Source: Puia sp963703355 (GTDB lineage: Bacteria; Bacteroidota; Bacteroidia; Chitinophagales; Chitinophagaceae). From it: DNA of 64,000 nt. The stretch is from contig OY969813.1 of the NCBI GenBank assembly GCA_963703355.1, positions 2,914,001 to 2,978,000 of the forward strand, written 5' to 3'. Each line of letters opens with the position of its first letter. Position 1 is the stretch's first letter. Below, one piece after another: positions 17,952-27,055 of this stretch. A program made the translations under genes and the position numbers. A model generated the notes under the pieces. The model did not search any database, was not told where the DNA came from, and saw only the letters and a program-made list of their open reading frames with translations.

Positions 17952-18695
17952 ATGGAGTCTTTGAAATTCAGCATTAACCCGGCACGATTGCCCACACATA
18001 TTGCCATCATCATGGATGGTAACGGGAGATGGGCTAAAGTGCAGGGTCAGGACAGACTGTTTGGACACTACCATGGAGTGGAGAGCGTCAGAAATGTGGT
18101 TGAAGGCTGCGCTGAATTGGGCGTGGGATACCTTACGTTATATGCATTTTCTACCGAAAACTGGGAAAGGCCAGCACAGGAAGTGAGTGGTTTAATGGAA
18201 TTACTCGTGGAAACGATCCGAAAGGAAGTGCCCACGCTGAATAAAAATAATATCAGGCTGCATGTAATCGGCAATACGGCCATGTTACCTGCAAAAACGA
18301 TGATGGTTCTAAATGAAGCTATTGCGGAAACGTCCACTAATTCAGGACTTAATCTGGTAATGGCCCTGAGTTACAGTAGCAGATGGGAAATGGGGGAAGC
18401 CTCCAGGAAGCTTGCGATAGATGTGAAAGCCGGGAAATTGAATCCCGAGGAAATTGATCAGGACTGTTTTCAAAAATATTTGTGTACCAGCGACTTTCCC
18501 GATCCTGAACTGATGATCAGGACCAGCGGAGAGCACCGGATAAGTAACTTTCTTTTATACCAACTTGCTTATGCTGAATTGTATTTTACACCCGTACTAT
18601 GGCCCGATTTCCGAAAAGAACATCTCTACGAAGCCATCCTTGATTTTCAAACCCGCGAAAGGCGGTTTGGCAAAACAAGTGAGCAACTGCACTGA
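17952..18695 (+). CDS. uppS: Isoprenyl transferase (undecaprenyl diphosphate synthase)
   Basis: 247 residues. Condenses isopentenyl diphosphate onto farnesyl diphosphate to make the C55 lipid carrier for peptidoglycan and polysaccharides. Motifs are complete: HIAIIMDGNGRWAK with the catalytic Asp (about residue 23), YLTLYAFSTENWERP, and near the C-terminus RTSGEHRISNFLLYQLAYAE. Length is normal. It precedes bamA and follows DUF6089. Confidence 0.96.
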   Translation: MESLKFSINPARLPTHIAIIMDGNGRWAKVQGQDRLFGHYHGVESVRNVVEGCAELGVGYLTLYAFSTENWERPAQEVSGLMELLVETIRKEVPTLNKNNIRLHVIGNTAMLPAKTMMVLNEAIAETSTNSGLNLVMALSYSSRWEMGEASRKLAIDVKAGKLNPEEIDQDCFQKYLCTSDFPDPELMIRTSGEHRISNFLLYQLAYAELYFTPVLWPDFRKEHLYEAILDFQTRERRFGKTSEQLH

Positions 18696-18815
18696 AGACC
18701 CAGAATCCTTCAGAAATGCTTGAGAATAAATATGCTGCATTGCTCTCGCAGCTTGCATTTTAACAAACACTTTTAATTAATCCCCTTAATTTGCCGCTCT
18801 AAAAAACCCGCCCGG

Positions 18816-21545
18816 ATGCTAAGACGTTTATTGACTGGTGTTTTTTTGTTTACTTTCTGCTTATTGAAGATAACGGTTGCTCAGGCGCAGGTTACTGATA
18901 CTACTCATCCGGTTTCAATCGATCCTGAATTATTGGCACTTCAGGATGCAAAAACTCCAAAAGAGTATGTCATTTCAGGCATCAAGATTACCGGAACTAA
19001 ATATCTCGATGAATCTCTCTTAATTTCTGTGTCAGGTCTCAGTATCGGCGACAAAGTAATGGTTCCGGGCGGAGATAATTTTAGCAAGGCCATTCAGAAA
19101 CTCTGGAACCAGAATCTGTTTTCCAATATTGGAATTTATTTCACTAAGATCACAGGAAATGAACTGTATGTGGAGATCAATGTAACGGAAAGACCCCGTC
19201 TTACAAATTTCATTTTTGAAGGCGCCAGTAAGTCGGAGTCGGATGAACTGAAAATAAAAACAGGTTTGATCAAGGGTCGTGTGATCACGGAAAATATGAA
19301 ACAGATTGCCGATGAAAACATCAGAAAATATTATGCCGACAAAGGATTTCAGGGTGTAGAAGTCAAGATTACTGAACAGCGTGATCCCAAAACCCCCAAT
19401 TCAGAAACACTCACGTTTGACATCGATAAAGGGACCAAAGTCCGGATCAATTCTATATCTATTTACGGTACGAACGCAATCTCTGCCACCCGTTTAAAAA
19501 AGCAAATGGATGATACAAAGGAAGTTACCAAACTAACGTTATTTCCTGCAAAAGATTCCTCTTCTTACGGAGTGATCAAGCCGATGACGTTGAAAGAATA
19601 TATTGATCAGCAGGGATTTCTTTCTTACACAAAATCCAAAGAATTCCTCGATCCTTATTTTCGTTTTAAATTATTTAGTTCCGCGAAGTTTAACGAGAAA
19701 AAATATAAAGAGGATCAGCAGAAAATTCTCGACTACTACAACTCCCAGGGATATCGCGATGCAGTAATTGTTTCCGACACATTGTTCTATAACAGCAAGA
19801 AGCAGTTGAACATTGCTATAAAGGTTGATGAAGGCAAAAAATATTATTTCGGAAACGTAACCTGGAAGGGCAACACAAAATATCCGGACACGGTGCTATC
19901 TCTGGTTCTCGGCATTCATAAAGGAGATGTCTACAACCTGGATATATTAGATAAGAAACTTGGCAAACAGGTTTCCCAGGAAGGTGGCGGGGTAAGTGAT
20001 CTGTATCTGGATGACGGTTATCTGTTCTTCAGAATAGATCCTGTTGAAACTGCCGTTTATAACGACACCATCGATTTTGAAATACGCATGACCGAAGGTC
20101 CGCAGGCAACAATTAAAAACGTCACCATTGCGGGAAATGAAAAAACAAAAGAATATGTTATTCGTCGTGAACTGCGTACGATTCCCGGTGAAAAATTCAG
20201 TCGCCAGGATATCATAAGATCCACACGTGAAATCGTAAACCTCGGATATTTCAACCAGGAAAAAGTTACTCCGAATATTGTGCCCAACCAGGAAGACGGA
20301 ACAGTTGATATCAACTGGTCGGTGGAAGAAAAATCATCCGATCAACTGGAACTTTCCGCCGGTTGGGGCGGAGGTATTGGTGTAACTGGTACCGTGGGAA
20401 TTACTTTCAATAATTTTTCTATCAATAATATCTGGAAGAAGTCCGCCTGGGATCCCCTGCCAACAGGTGATGGACAAAAACTGAGTCTGCGTGTTCAGGC
20501 TAACGGGAAAGCATATCAGTCTTACAATCTTTCATTCACTGAACCCTGGCTGGGCGGTAAAAAAAGAAACTCGCTTACAGTGAGTCTTTACCGGAGTGCT
20601 TTCAGAACCGGTGGCTATAATTATACTACTTCGAAATATGCATACAGTGATACAAACTCTCTGAAGAATTTCGGAGTTGTGGTTGCACTGGGTAAACAAT
20701 TGAAATGGCCTGATGACTATTTCACACTGACTTATTCCATAAACTACACTCTATACGATCTGACTAACTACTCTCTCTTCTCACCAGATTTCAGAAATGG
20801 TTATTCCAATAACCTGAGCTTCAAAGTGGGACTGGGACGTTATTCCGTGGATCAGCCAATTTATCCGCACAGCGGTTCTAACTTCATGATCAGTGCACAG
20901 GCAACGCCCCCATGGTCCCTGTTCCGGTCGAATTACAATACTACTCAGGATCAGTTTACCTTGCCTGAATACACGAAATTTCGCCTTACAAGCCAGTGGT
21001 ACATTCCAATTGGTAAACCGATGGGAGCCGACAAAACACGTCAGTTTGTTCTCTATGCCGGTGTGAAAATGGGGTTCATGGGCAGGTATAACAGCGAAGC
21101 AAATTTTTCTCCGTTTGAAAGATTCCAGCTGGGAGATGCGGGTCTTACCAATAACTTCGGTCTGCTCGGATATGATATCATTTCACAGAGAGGATATCCG
21201 GTTTATCAGAATTCGGATCCGCGCATAAACCCGGAACAAACCGGTGCTACCCAGTTCTTTACCATGTTTAACAAATACACGCTGGAAATGCGTTATCCAT
21301 TTGTGAGCAGTCCAAGTAGTACCATTTACGGAGAAGTATTTTTTGAAGCCGCTAACGGATGGTATGACTATCAGAGTTACAACCCCTTCCGTTTACGCAG
21401 AGATACGGGTGTAGGTCTTCGTTTCTTCCTTCCCATGTTTGGTTTGCTGGGATTCGACTACGGCATAGGACTCGACAGGATCGTAAATGGTTCGCTTAGC
21501 AACGCGTCCCGCTTTACCTTTATGCTGGGCGTAGAACCTGAATAA
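18816..21545 (+). CDS. bamA: Outer-membrane protein assembly factor BamA
   Basis: 909 residues with a signal peptide ending near TVAQAQ. Five POTRA-like domains can be traced between about 50 and 500 (for example YVISGIKITGTKYLDESLL, VRINSISIYGTNAIS, YYFGNVTWKGNTKYPDTVL, ATIKNVTIAGNEKTKEYVI), followed by a 16-stranded-type barrel (LELSAGWGGGIGVTGTVGI onward) that ends GLDRIVNGS...FMLGVEPE. It inserts beta-barrel proteins into the outer membrane. Two Skp/OmpH chaperone genes follow after 20 and 52 bp, the usual arrangement. Confidence 0.96.
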   Translation: MLRRLLTGVFLFTFCLLKITVAQAQVTDTTHPVSIDPELLALQDAKTPKEYVISGIKITGTKYLDESLLISVSGLSIGDKVMVPGGDNFSKAIQKLWNQNLFSNIGIYFTKITGNELYVEINVTERPRLTNFIFEGASKSESDELKIKTGLIKGRVITENMKQIADENIRKYYADKGFQGVEVKITEQRDPKTPNSETLTFDIDKGTKVRINSISIYGTNAISATRLKKQMDDTKEVTKLTLFPAKDSSSYGVIKPMTLKEYIDQQGFLSYTKSKEFLDPYFRFKLFSSAKFNEKKYKEDQQKILDYYNSQGYRDAVIVSDTLFYNSKKQLNIAIKVDEGKKYYFGNVTWKGNTKYPDTVLSLVLGIHKGDVYNLDILDKKLGKQVSQEGGGVSDLYLDDGYLFFRIDPVETAVYNDTIDFEIRMTEGPQATIKNVTIAGNEKTKEYVIRRELRTIPGEKFSRQDIIRSTREIVNLGYFNQEKVTPNIVPNQEDGTVDINWSVEEKSSDQLELSAGWGGGIGVTGTVGITFNNFSINNIWKKSAWDPLPTGDGQKLSLRVQANGKAYQSYNLSFTEPWLGGKKRNSLTVSLYRSAFRTGGYNYTTSKYAYSDTNSLKNFGVVVALGKQLKWPDDYFTLTYSINYTLYDLTNYSLFSPDFRNGYSNNLSFKVGLGRYSVDQPIYPHSGSNFMISAQATPPWSLFRSNYNTTQDQFTLPEYTKFRLTSQWYIPIGKPMGADKTRQFVLYAGVKMGFMGRYNSEANFSPFERFQLGDAGLTNNFGLLGYDIISQRGYPVYQNSDPRINPEQTGATQFFTMFNKYTLEMRYPFVSSPSSTIYGEVFFEAANGWYDYQSYNPFRLRRDTGVGLRFFLPMFGLLGFDYGIGLDRIVNGSLSNASRFTFMLGVEPE

Positions 21546-21565
21546 CCCGTCAAAACTTCATCAAA

Positions 21566-22078
21566 ATGAAAAAATTTTTAATCATATGTATACTGGTATT
21601 TAGTGCCTGCGTTTATGCTTCCGCGCAGCGTTATGCTGTTGTGGATACTAAATATATCCTCGATAAAATGCCAGAGTATAAACAGGCACAAAAGCAATTG
21701 GATCAGATCAGCGTACAATGGCAAAAAGAAATTGATGATAAACAAGTAGTCCTCGACAAGATGTACAAAGATTTTGAAGGGGAAGAAGCGATGCTGAGCG
21801 ATGATTTAAAGAAGAAAAGAGAGGACGAATTATTCAATCATGAGAAAGAAGTGCGCGACCTGCAGCGTAAACGCTTTGGCTTTGAAGGTGATTTGTTTAA
21901 AAAACGTCAGGAATTGATCAAACCTGTGCAGGACAAGGTTTATAACGCTATTCAAAAAATCGCTGTCAATCGTATGTATGACTTTATTTTAGATAAAAGT
22001 GAAGGAATAACTGTTATCTTTGCCGACCCTAAGCTGGATAAGAGTGACGACGTACTTAGGGAACTCGGGGTTAAGTAG
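21566..22078 (+). CDS. OmpH/Skp family periplasmic chaperone (first copy)
   Basis: 170 residues with a signal peptide cut near SAQ, the opening strand RYAVVDTKYILDKMPEYKQA, a long charged coiled coil (about 45-125) and a closing strand SEGITVIFADP. Skp-type trimers carry unfolded outer-membrane proteins across the periplasm to BamA. It starts 20 bp after bamA. The paralogue at 22131 shares the layout but not high identity. Confidence 0.92.
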   Translation: MKKFLIICILVFSACVYASAQRYAVVDTKYILDKMPEYKQAQKQLDQISVQWQKEIDDKQVVLDKMYKDFEGEEAMLSDDLKKKREDELFNHEKEVRDLQRKRFGFEGDLFKKRQELIKPVQDKVYNAIQKIAVNRMYDFILDKSEGITVIFADPKLDKSDDVLRELGVK

Positions 22079-22130
22079 ACAAAATATATTAAATCAACTA
22101 TTAACAAAACAAAGAAAACAGAAAGCAATT

Positions 22131-22634
22131 ATGAAAAAAATTGTTGCCATTGTATTAGTAGCACTTACCCTCGCAGGGAACAAGTTGCAGGCACAAACTA
22201 AATTAGGTTACGTTAGCCTCACCGAATTGATCACTTCAATGCCTGAGTACAGGAAAGCTGATTCCTCCATGAAGGATTATCAGTCCGCACTCAATCAGAA
22301 TTTCGAAGATATGAAGAGTGAATTTAATGAGAAAGATAGTCTGCTTTCTTCCAAGGATACAGCAAAATATACCAGAGCACAACTGGAAATTAAAAGAAAA
22401 CAATTGGGAGAACTCTATCTCAAATTGCAGGGTTATCAGCAACAGGCTGGTCAGCTCTATCAGCAAAAACAACAGGATCTGATGGCTCCTATTCAGAAGA
22501 AAGCTTCTGATGTAGTTCAAACTGTTGCCAAGGAAAATGGATATAGTTATGTGTTTTTGAAAGATGCATTAATCGTTTCTCCACCGGCAGATGATATACT
22601 TCCACTGGTAAAGAAGAAATTGAATTTGAAATAA
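22131..22634 (+). CDS. OmpH/Skp family periplasmic chaperone (second copy)
   Basis: 167 residues from ATG 22131, which gives MKKIVAIVLVALTLAGNKLQ and a good signal peptide; the open frame upstream to 22020 overlaps the first copy and is not needed. The mature protein shows KLGYVSLTELITSMPEYRKAD, a Gln/Lys-rich coiled coil, and YSYVFLKDALIVSPP at the end. Tandem skp genes behind bamA are typical of Bacteroidota. A terminator follows. Confidence 0.92.
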   Translation: MKKIVAIVLVALTLAGNKLQAQTKLGYVSLTELITSMPEYRKADSSMKDYQSALNQNFEDMKSEFNEKDSLLSSKDTAKYTRAQLEIKRKQLGELYLKLQGYQQQAGQLYQQKQQDLMAPIQKKASDVVQTVAKENGYSYVFLKDALIVSPPADDILPLVKKKLNLK

Positions 22635-22654
22635 TTTTTATAAAAATTAGTTAA

Positions 22655-22689
22655 GGGCTGTCTCATGTAAAACGAGATGGCCCTTTTTT
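22655..22689 (+). terminator. Rho-independent terminator after the skp genes
   Basis: GGGCTGTCTC (22655-22664) pairs with GAGATGGCCC (22674-22683), 10 pairs including two G-U, around a 9-base loop, followed by TTTTTT. It closes the bamA-skp-skp unit before murI. Confidence 0.85.
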
Positions 22690-22713
22690 GTTTTTTGTTG
22701 TTTAAATTTATAC

Positions 22714-23538
22714 ATGCCCCTTTCTCAACCTATTGGCGTATTTGATTCTGGTTATGGCGGACTAACTGTATTGAAATCTATCGTCGAAAAACTTCCGGCG
22801 AATGATTTCATTTACCTCGGAGACAATGCCAGGGCGCCTTATGGGAATCGATCTTTTGAAACGGTTTACCAGTACACGAGGGAAGCAGTTCAATGGTTTT
22901 TTTCAAAAGGCTGCCCGCTCGTTATTCTCGCATGCAATACTTCTTCTGCAAAAGCATTGCGCACTATACAACAACAGGATCTTGTTGAATCCGGCACCAG
23001 CAACAGAGTGCTGGGTGTAATCAGGCCCACTACAGAAATCGCGGGATTACTTTCGAAGACTGGCAGCGTGGGTATCCTGGCAACAAGTGGAACGGTCATT
23101 TCCGGATCATATGTTTTAGAGATTAATAAATTTTTTCCTCATGTGAAAGTGTATCAACAGGCCTGCCCGCTATGGGTGCCCCTGATTGAGAATAATGAAC
23201 ATCAGGGCCCCGGGTCGGATTATTTTATAAAGAAATACGTCGATGAACTGCTTGCGCAATCTCCAGAAATAGATACAGTCATTCTCGCCTGCACACATTA
23301 TCCGCTTCTTATGAATAAACTGAAACAATATTTTCCGATGCATATTCAATTGGTTGCTCAGGGAGATATCGTAGCAGAAAGTTTGGTTAAATACCTGAAA
23401 AATCACCCTGAACTCGCAAACCGCTGCAGTAAGGAATCAACAATTGCTTTCTATACAACAGACGATTATGCAGATTTTGACAGGCATGGTGGATTTTTTT
23501 TTGGCAAAAATGTAAGTTCAGAAAGAGTATTTTTGTAA
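22714..23538 (+). CDS. murI: Glutamate racemase
   Basis: 274 residues. Interconverts L- and D-glutamate for peptidoglycan. It has PIGVFDSGYGGLTVLK at the N-terminus (catalytic Asp), IYLGDNARAPYGNRS, the first catalytic Cys in LACNTSSA (about residue 73) and the second in LACTHYPLL (about residue 190). Length is normal and no residue is missing. Confidence 0.96.
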   Translation: MPLSQPIGVFDSGYGGLTVLKSIVEKLPANDFIYLGDNARAPYGNRSFETVYQYTREAVQWFFSKGCPLVILACNTSSAKALRTIQQQDLVESGTSNRVLGVIRPTTEIAGLLSKTGSVGILATSGTVISGSYVLEINKFFPHVKVYQQACPLWVPLIENNEHQGPGSDYFIKKYVDELLAQSPEIDTVILACTHYPLLMNKLKQYFPMHIQLVAQGDIVAESLVKYLKNHPELANRCSKESTIAFYTTDDYADFDRHGGFFFGKNVSSERVFL

Positions 23539-23578
23539 TTGAATTCGTTTTACACCTCAGAAAACATAAACCCCACTT

Positions 23579-24454
23579 ATGAAATTGCGACTTGCCAGCT
23601 ATCTGATAATTCCTCTTTTAATATCGTTTGTTTCCTGTACAAAAGAATTAAGCCAGGAGAATGGCGGCATTAAACAGATATTGAACGGAGATTTTTATGC
23701 AACAATCGGAGGTAATCAGTGGAATGCTGATAGTCTTCAATTAATATCAGTTAGTAACAATGGGGCAATCATCTCTGGCTTGGGTAAGGATAGTGAACAA
23801 ATTGCCATAGTCCTGCCTACTTTTCAAACAGGAACTTATAATCTAAATGCTTCTTCTTCTTCCATAGCCACTTATTCCTCTCAACAGGGAAAGGTTTACA
23901 TCAGTAACACTGCTTTGGCTAATGGTACAGTAAATATTAACAATATTGATACCATCAAACATGTGGTTAGTGGAACTTTCAGTTTGACACTGGTAGACCC
24001 AACGGATAATAGTCAGATATCGATAACGGCGGGTGTTTTTAATGCAGTACCATATAATGGTAGTTCCGGGGGTGGATCAACATTGGCCGACACATTACAG
24101 GCATCTGTTGGCGGATTTCCATTCACCAGCGTTCAGGTTATAAAAAGTACTACGGGAGGTGAGTTATTTGTGGCCGGTATTTCAGCCGATGGTAATGAAG
24201 AACTTGCGCTTGGTATGCCTGCTAATGTCTTACCCGGAAGCTACAATATGGATTTTGCCACCGGATTATATTACGGAGTGTATAATATCGGTATATCCGA
24301 ACAATTACTGTCGCAGATGAATGGTACTTTAACCGTTATTGCAAACGATACCGTAGCTCGCCGGATATCTGGCACATTTAATTTTATAGCAAATTCCCTT
24401 TCGCTAAATTCACCTGTATCGATAACCAACGGATATTTTTCCCTTAGCTACTGA
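23579..24454 (+). CDS. Lipoprotein with two DUF6252-like repeats
   Basis: 291 residues. A lipobox FVSCTKE places the lipidated Cys near residue 20. The mature part is two similar domains of about 120 residues joined by a Gly/Ser linker (NGSSGGGS). Each has an opening xFxATIGG or LQASVGG strand, a GTYNL/GSYNM motif, and an end VSGTFSLT...ISITAGVF or ISGTFNFI...VSITNGYF. This looks like an internal duplication of the DUF6252 type common in Bacteroidota; function unknown. Confidence 0.72.
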   Translation: MKLRLASYLIIPLLISFVSCTKELSQENGGIKQILNGDFYATIGGNQWNADSLQLISVSNNGAIISGLGKDSEQIAIVLPTFQTGTYNLNASSSSIATYSSQQGKVYISNTALANGTVNINNIDTIKHVVSGTFSLTLVDPTDNSQISITAGVFNAVPYNGSSGGGSTLADTLQASVGGFPFTSVQVIKSTTGGELFVAGISADGNEELALGMPANVLPGSYNMDFATGLYYGVYNIGISEQLLSQMNGTLTVIANDTVARRISGTFNFIANSLSLNSPVSITNGYFSLSY

Positions 24455-24470
24455 TAAATCAGCCTTATTG

Positions 24471-24501
24471 TTGGCAATAAGAGAGGAATTATCTAGCTTT
24501 G
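24471..24501 (+). promoter_or_regulatory. Promoter of rpmH-rnpA (TTG - N20 - TAGCTTTG)
   Basis: A -33 TTG (24471-24473) and a -7 TAGCTTTG (24494-24501) are separated by 20 bases, matching the Bacteroidota housekeeping consensus. The start of transcription would be near 24508, about 80 bases before rpmH. The -33 lies in a small hairpin (CTTATTG and CAATAAG, 24464-24481) that may also end the preceding lipoprotein transcript. Confidence 0.6.
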
Positions 24502-24590
24502 CCGTCCCTTTAAACGGGGGAAAGGGATTGTCCCGGATAATTTGAACTGTAAATACCTGTTAATCAGGCAACAAGAGAAAAAACAAAAAA

Positions 24591-24746
24591 ATGAAACGCA
24601 CATTCCAGCCACATACACGCCGTCGTAAAACAGTTCATGGATTTCGTAAACGTATGCAGACTGCAAACGGTCGTAAAGTATTGGCCAGTCGCCGTGCCAA
24701 GGGTCGCGCTAAACTGACAGTTTCCGATGAATTTGGAGCGAAATAA
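24591..24746 (+). CDS. rpmH: 50S ribosomal protein L34
   Basis: 51 residues: MKRTFQPHTRRRKTVHGFRK at the start, then RMQTANGRKVLASRRAKGRA, the classical L34 sequence, with a short C-terminal extension (KLTVSDEFGAK) as in other Bacteroidota. It is the first gene of the rpmH-rnpA-yidD cluster conserved across bacteria. A heptamer array begins 5 bp after its stop. Confidence 0.97.
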   Translation: MKRTFQPHTRRRKTVHGFRKRMQTANGRKVLASRRAKGRAKLTVSDEFGAK

Positions 24747-24751
24747 TTTAG

Positions 24752-24814
24752 GCTTAACGCTAAACGCTAAACGGTCAACGGTCAACGGTCAACAGTCAAC
24801 AGTCAACAGTCAAC
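24752..24814 (+). repeat. Nine-unit heptamer array between rpmH and rnpA
   Basis: Units: GCTTAAC, GCTAAAC twice, GGTCAAC three times, AGTCAAC three times. Three sub-families are blocked in order, which suggests stepwise expansion. The array must be transcribed if rpmH and rnpA share the promoter at 24471. Confidence 0.95.
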
Positions 24815-24882
24815 AATATATCAGGTTTCAAATTTATTAAATTTATGCCCCTTCCAGGGGCTTTTTCATTTTCAGATATCGG

Positions 24883-25290
24883 ATGTCAGTTAATAAGCCA
24901 CATTCTTTAGGTAAGTCCGAGCGGTTAAAAAGCAGGAAGCAGATCGATTTGCTGTTTGAATCAGGAAAGAAAATCACCCAGTTTCCATTTAGGCTGTTGT
25001 ATTTGACAACAACGGGCAAAGCTGAGCTAAAAGCAGGATTCACAGTCAGTTCAAAAAACTTTCCGAGAGCTGTTGACAGGAACCGAATCAAGCGGCTCAC
25101 CAGAGAATCGTATCGGCTCCAAAAAAATGAACTTGAAACTTTCGTTTTAAAATACGAGCTTTTACTCTCGTTATTTTTTATTTATACGGGAAGAGAAATC
25201 ATTTCTTATGAAGAAATTTCAAAAGCCCTTCAACAGGTATTGATTAAACTGATACGCGTTCTGCATGCAGGTCATAATGAAAATACTTAG
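24883..25290 (+). CDS. rnpA: Ribonuclease P protein component
   Basis: 135 residues. Protein subunit of RNase P, which matures tRNA 5' ends. It shows LGKSERLKSRKQIDLLFESG at the N-terminus, the central Phe-rich sheet, and the RNR signature PRAVDRNRIKRLTRESYR (about residues 62-79). It lies between rpmH and yidD as in most bacteria and overlaps yidD by 14 bp. Confidence 0.94.
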   Translation: MSVNKPHSLGKSERLKSRKQIDLLFESGKKITQFPFRLLYLTTTGKAELKAGFTVSSKNFPRAVDRNRIKRLTRESYRLQKNELETFVLKYELLLSLFFIYTGREIISYEEISKALQQVLIKLIRVLHAGHNENT

Positions 25291-25495
25291 TTATCCGTTG
25301 ATATTACTGATTCGGTTTTACCAGTTGGCAATATCTCCCTGGCTTGGTCCGCAATGCAGGTTCACACCTACCTGTTCTGCATATGCGCTGGAAGCGCTTC
25401 GTAAATACGGATTATTCAAAGGAGGCTGGATGGCCATTCGCAGAATTGCCAGTTGTCATCCCTGGGGACGACATGGGCATGATCCGGTGAAATAA
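25277..25495 (+). CDS. yidD: Membrane protein insertion efficiency factor YidD
   Basis: 72 residues from the second in-frame ATG (MKILSYPLILLIRFYQ); an ATG 12 bp upstream adds only MQVI. It contains the complete family motif SPWLGPQCRFTPTCSAYALE, and GGWMAIRRIASCHPWG near the end. YidD helps the YidC insertase. It overlaps the rnpA stop, as is usual. Confidence 0.95.
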   Translation: MKILSYPLILLIRFYQLAISPWLGPQCRFTPTCSAYALEALRKYGLFKGGWMAIRRIASCHPWGRHGHDPVK

Positions 25496-25496
25496 A

Positions 25497-25572
25497 GTAT
25501 GGGAGTATGGGAGTGTGAGAAAGTATGTTGTTTCTATCTTCCATACTCCCATACTCCCATACTCCCATACTT
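25497..25572. repeat. Inverted GTATGGGA octamer arrays forming a long hairpin
   Basis: Left arm: GTATGGGA twice then GTGTGAGA (25497-25520). Right arm: CCATACTC three times then CCATACTT (25541-25572). At least 18 bp (25497-25514 with 25553-25570) can pair perfectly. It fills the space between the convergent yidD and lipoprotein genes, so it may act as a two-way terminator. Confidence 0.85.
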
Positions 25573-25575
25573 TCC

Positions 25576-26172
25576 TCATTCTCCTTTATAAGTGCCCATA
25601 TCCGTCAGTTTGCTGATAATTTTATTCACCTCCGACAGGTTATAAAATTTATATACTTCGGAAACTGTGCTTGCGTCAAAGTCGTGCGGGATCGAAGTGA
25701 AAGGACCGAAAATTTTCACATTCGTATTATCTGAAATTTTCACGATTTTACCCGGAGGTACAAAATAATTTTTTGCGTCTGCTGAAACATTGGCTCCTTT
25801 TACTAATAAATTCAAACTGTCCAACTGTTTTTTTAATTGCTCCTGTGTAATGCGCGTTTGGGCACTTAATCCTATATGTTGCATGCTGCCCAGCACGGTG
25901 TCTGATTTTAGATTGGCAAGCCAATATCCGTCTTCTTTAGCCACCAAAGTGTAGTGACCCTGCGGACCCGTGATATTCAATGTAACTTCATCAGATCCGC
26001 TGAAATCCAGTTCTTTCTCAACCTGCGTGTTTCCTTCTTCAACAGTAATATTTTTTTGCGATTCATCTACCTGAATATTGCTGTTTGCATAAATCAGAAT
26101 TTTCTTTTGATGTGTTTTGCACGCGCTGAATAACAGCATTGAAAGAAGCAGCAGTCCGGTGGTTTTTTTCAT
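25576..26172 (-). CDS. Lipoprotein of unknown function
   Basis: 198 residues with lipobox LFSACKT (Cys about residue 18). The mature part is mixed alpha/beta: ITVEEGNTQVEKELDFSG, then GPQGHYTLVAKEDGYWLANL and VPPGKIVKISDNTNVKIFGPF. I do not recognise the family. The terminator of the superoxide dismutase gene lies directly before its start, so it probably has its own promoter or depends on read-through. Confidence 0.75.
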   Translation of the reverse strand: MKKTTGLLLLSMLLFSACKTHQKKILIYANSNIQVDESQKNITVEEGNTQVEKELDFSGSDEVTLNITGPQGHYTLVAKEDGYWLANLKSDTVLGSMQHIGLSAQTRITQEQLKKQLDSLNLLVKGANVSADAKNYFVPPGKIVKISDNTNVKIFGPFTSIPHDFDASTVSEVYKFYNLSEVNKIISKLTDMGTYKGE

Positions 26173-26191
26173 ATGCGTTTTTTAAATAAGA

Positions 26192-26224
26192 AAATCCCGT
26201 ACAACCGATGGCGGGACGGGATTT
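26192..26224 (-). terminator. Terminator of the superoxide dismutase gene
   Basis: AAATCCCGT (26192-26200) pairs with ACGGGATTT (26216-26224). On the minus strand the stem is followed by TTCTTATTT. It lies between the dismutase stop and the start of the downstream lipoprotein. Confidence 0.75.
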
Positions 26225-26249
26225 GAAGTTAATTAAAACAGTAATTATA

Positions 26250-26855
26250 TTATAAAGATGCTTCGTATCTTTTATCTACTTCCTTCCAGTTAACGACATT
26301 CCAAAATGCAGCTAAATATTCGGGGCGGCGATTCTGATATTTAAGGTAATACGCATGCTCCCAAACGTCAACTCCCAGAATCGGAGTTCCTTTTACTTCC
26401 GCAACATCCATCAACGGATTATCCTGATTGGGCGTGGAAGATATCAGCAGTTTACCATCCTGTTCCACCAGCCATGCCCAGCCACTTCCAAAGCGACCGG
26501 TTGCAGCAAGCGTGAATTTTTCTTTGAAAGCATCAAACGATCCAAAATCAGCATCGATGGACTCACCCAGTTTTCCGGTAGGTTTTCCCCCCGCATTTGG
26601 TGCAAGAATTTGCCAGAAAAAACTATGATTCCAATGACCACCACCGTTGTTGCGGATAGCAGGCGACAGGGTTCCGGCTATACTAACCAGTTCCTCTAAC
26701 GATTTATTTTCGTTGGGTGTTCCAGCCACAGCTTTATTCAGATTGTCAACATATGCCTGGTGGTGCTTATCATGATGTATCTGCATCGTCAACGCGTCGA
26801 TATGTGGTTCAAGGGCGGCCGGCGCGTATGGAAGTGCAGGTAAAGTAAATGCCAT
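26250..26855 (-). CDS. Fe/Mn superoxide dismutase
   Basis: 201 residues, cytoplasmic. Converts superoxide to peroxide and oxygen. Metal ligands are recognisable: His in MQIHHDKHHQAYVDNLN, His in GGGHWNHSFFW, and Asp and His in DVWEHAYYLKYQNRR. Gly-rich NNGGGHWNHSFFW and GRFGSGWAWLV are standard. Sequence alone does not decide between Fe and Mn. A probable promoter lies 47 bp upstream and a terminator follows. Confidence 0.96.
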   Translation of the reverse strand: MAFTLPALPYAPAALEPHIDALTMQIHHDKHHQAYVDNLNKAVAGTPNENKSLEELVSIAGTLSPAIRNNGGGHWNHSFFWQILAPNAGGKPTGKLGESIDADFGSFDAFKEKFTLAATGRFGSGWAWLVEQDGKLLISSTPNQDNPLMDVAEVKGTPILGVDVWEHAYYLKYQNRRPEYLAAFWNVVNWKEVDKRYEASL

Positions 26856-26901
26856 AAGTTTTTATTTTTTAATGATTAGTATTGATTCAGATGAAGGATA
26901 A

Positions 26902-26909
26902 CAAAATTA
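26902..26909 (-). promoter_or_regulatory. Possible -7 box of the superoxide dismutase gene
   Basis: On the minus strand TAATTTTG (TAnnTTTG) lies 47 bases before the start codon. No clear TTG is seen 19-21 bases further upstream. Confidence 0.35.
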
Positions 26910-27055
26910 CAGATCAAAGGTTGATAACGAAGATAAAAGTTCGATTATTTGAAAAATATAAATGAGAAAAAATTAATGTAGAAAATATATGGAATTTAAC
27001 ATTTGTCCCAATTATTCTACACTTCATATTTTTTCCATTCGGAGAAATCAGCTTC

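Noticed and set aside
24471..25495. Chromosomal origin near rpmH-rnpA-yidD
   Set aside because: No dnaA or dnaN and no cluster of DnaA boxes seen; in Bacteroidota this cluster is often away from the origin.
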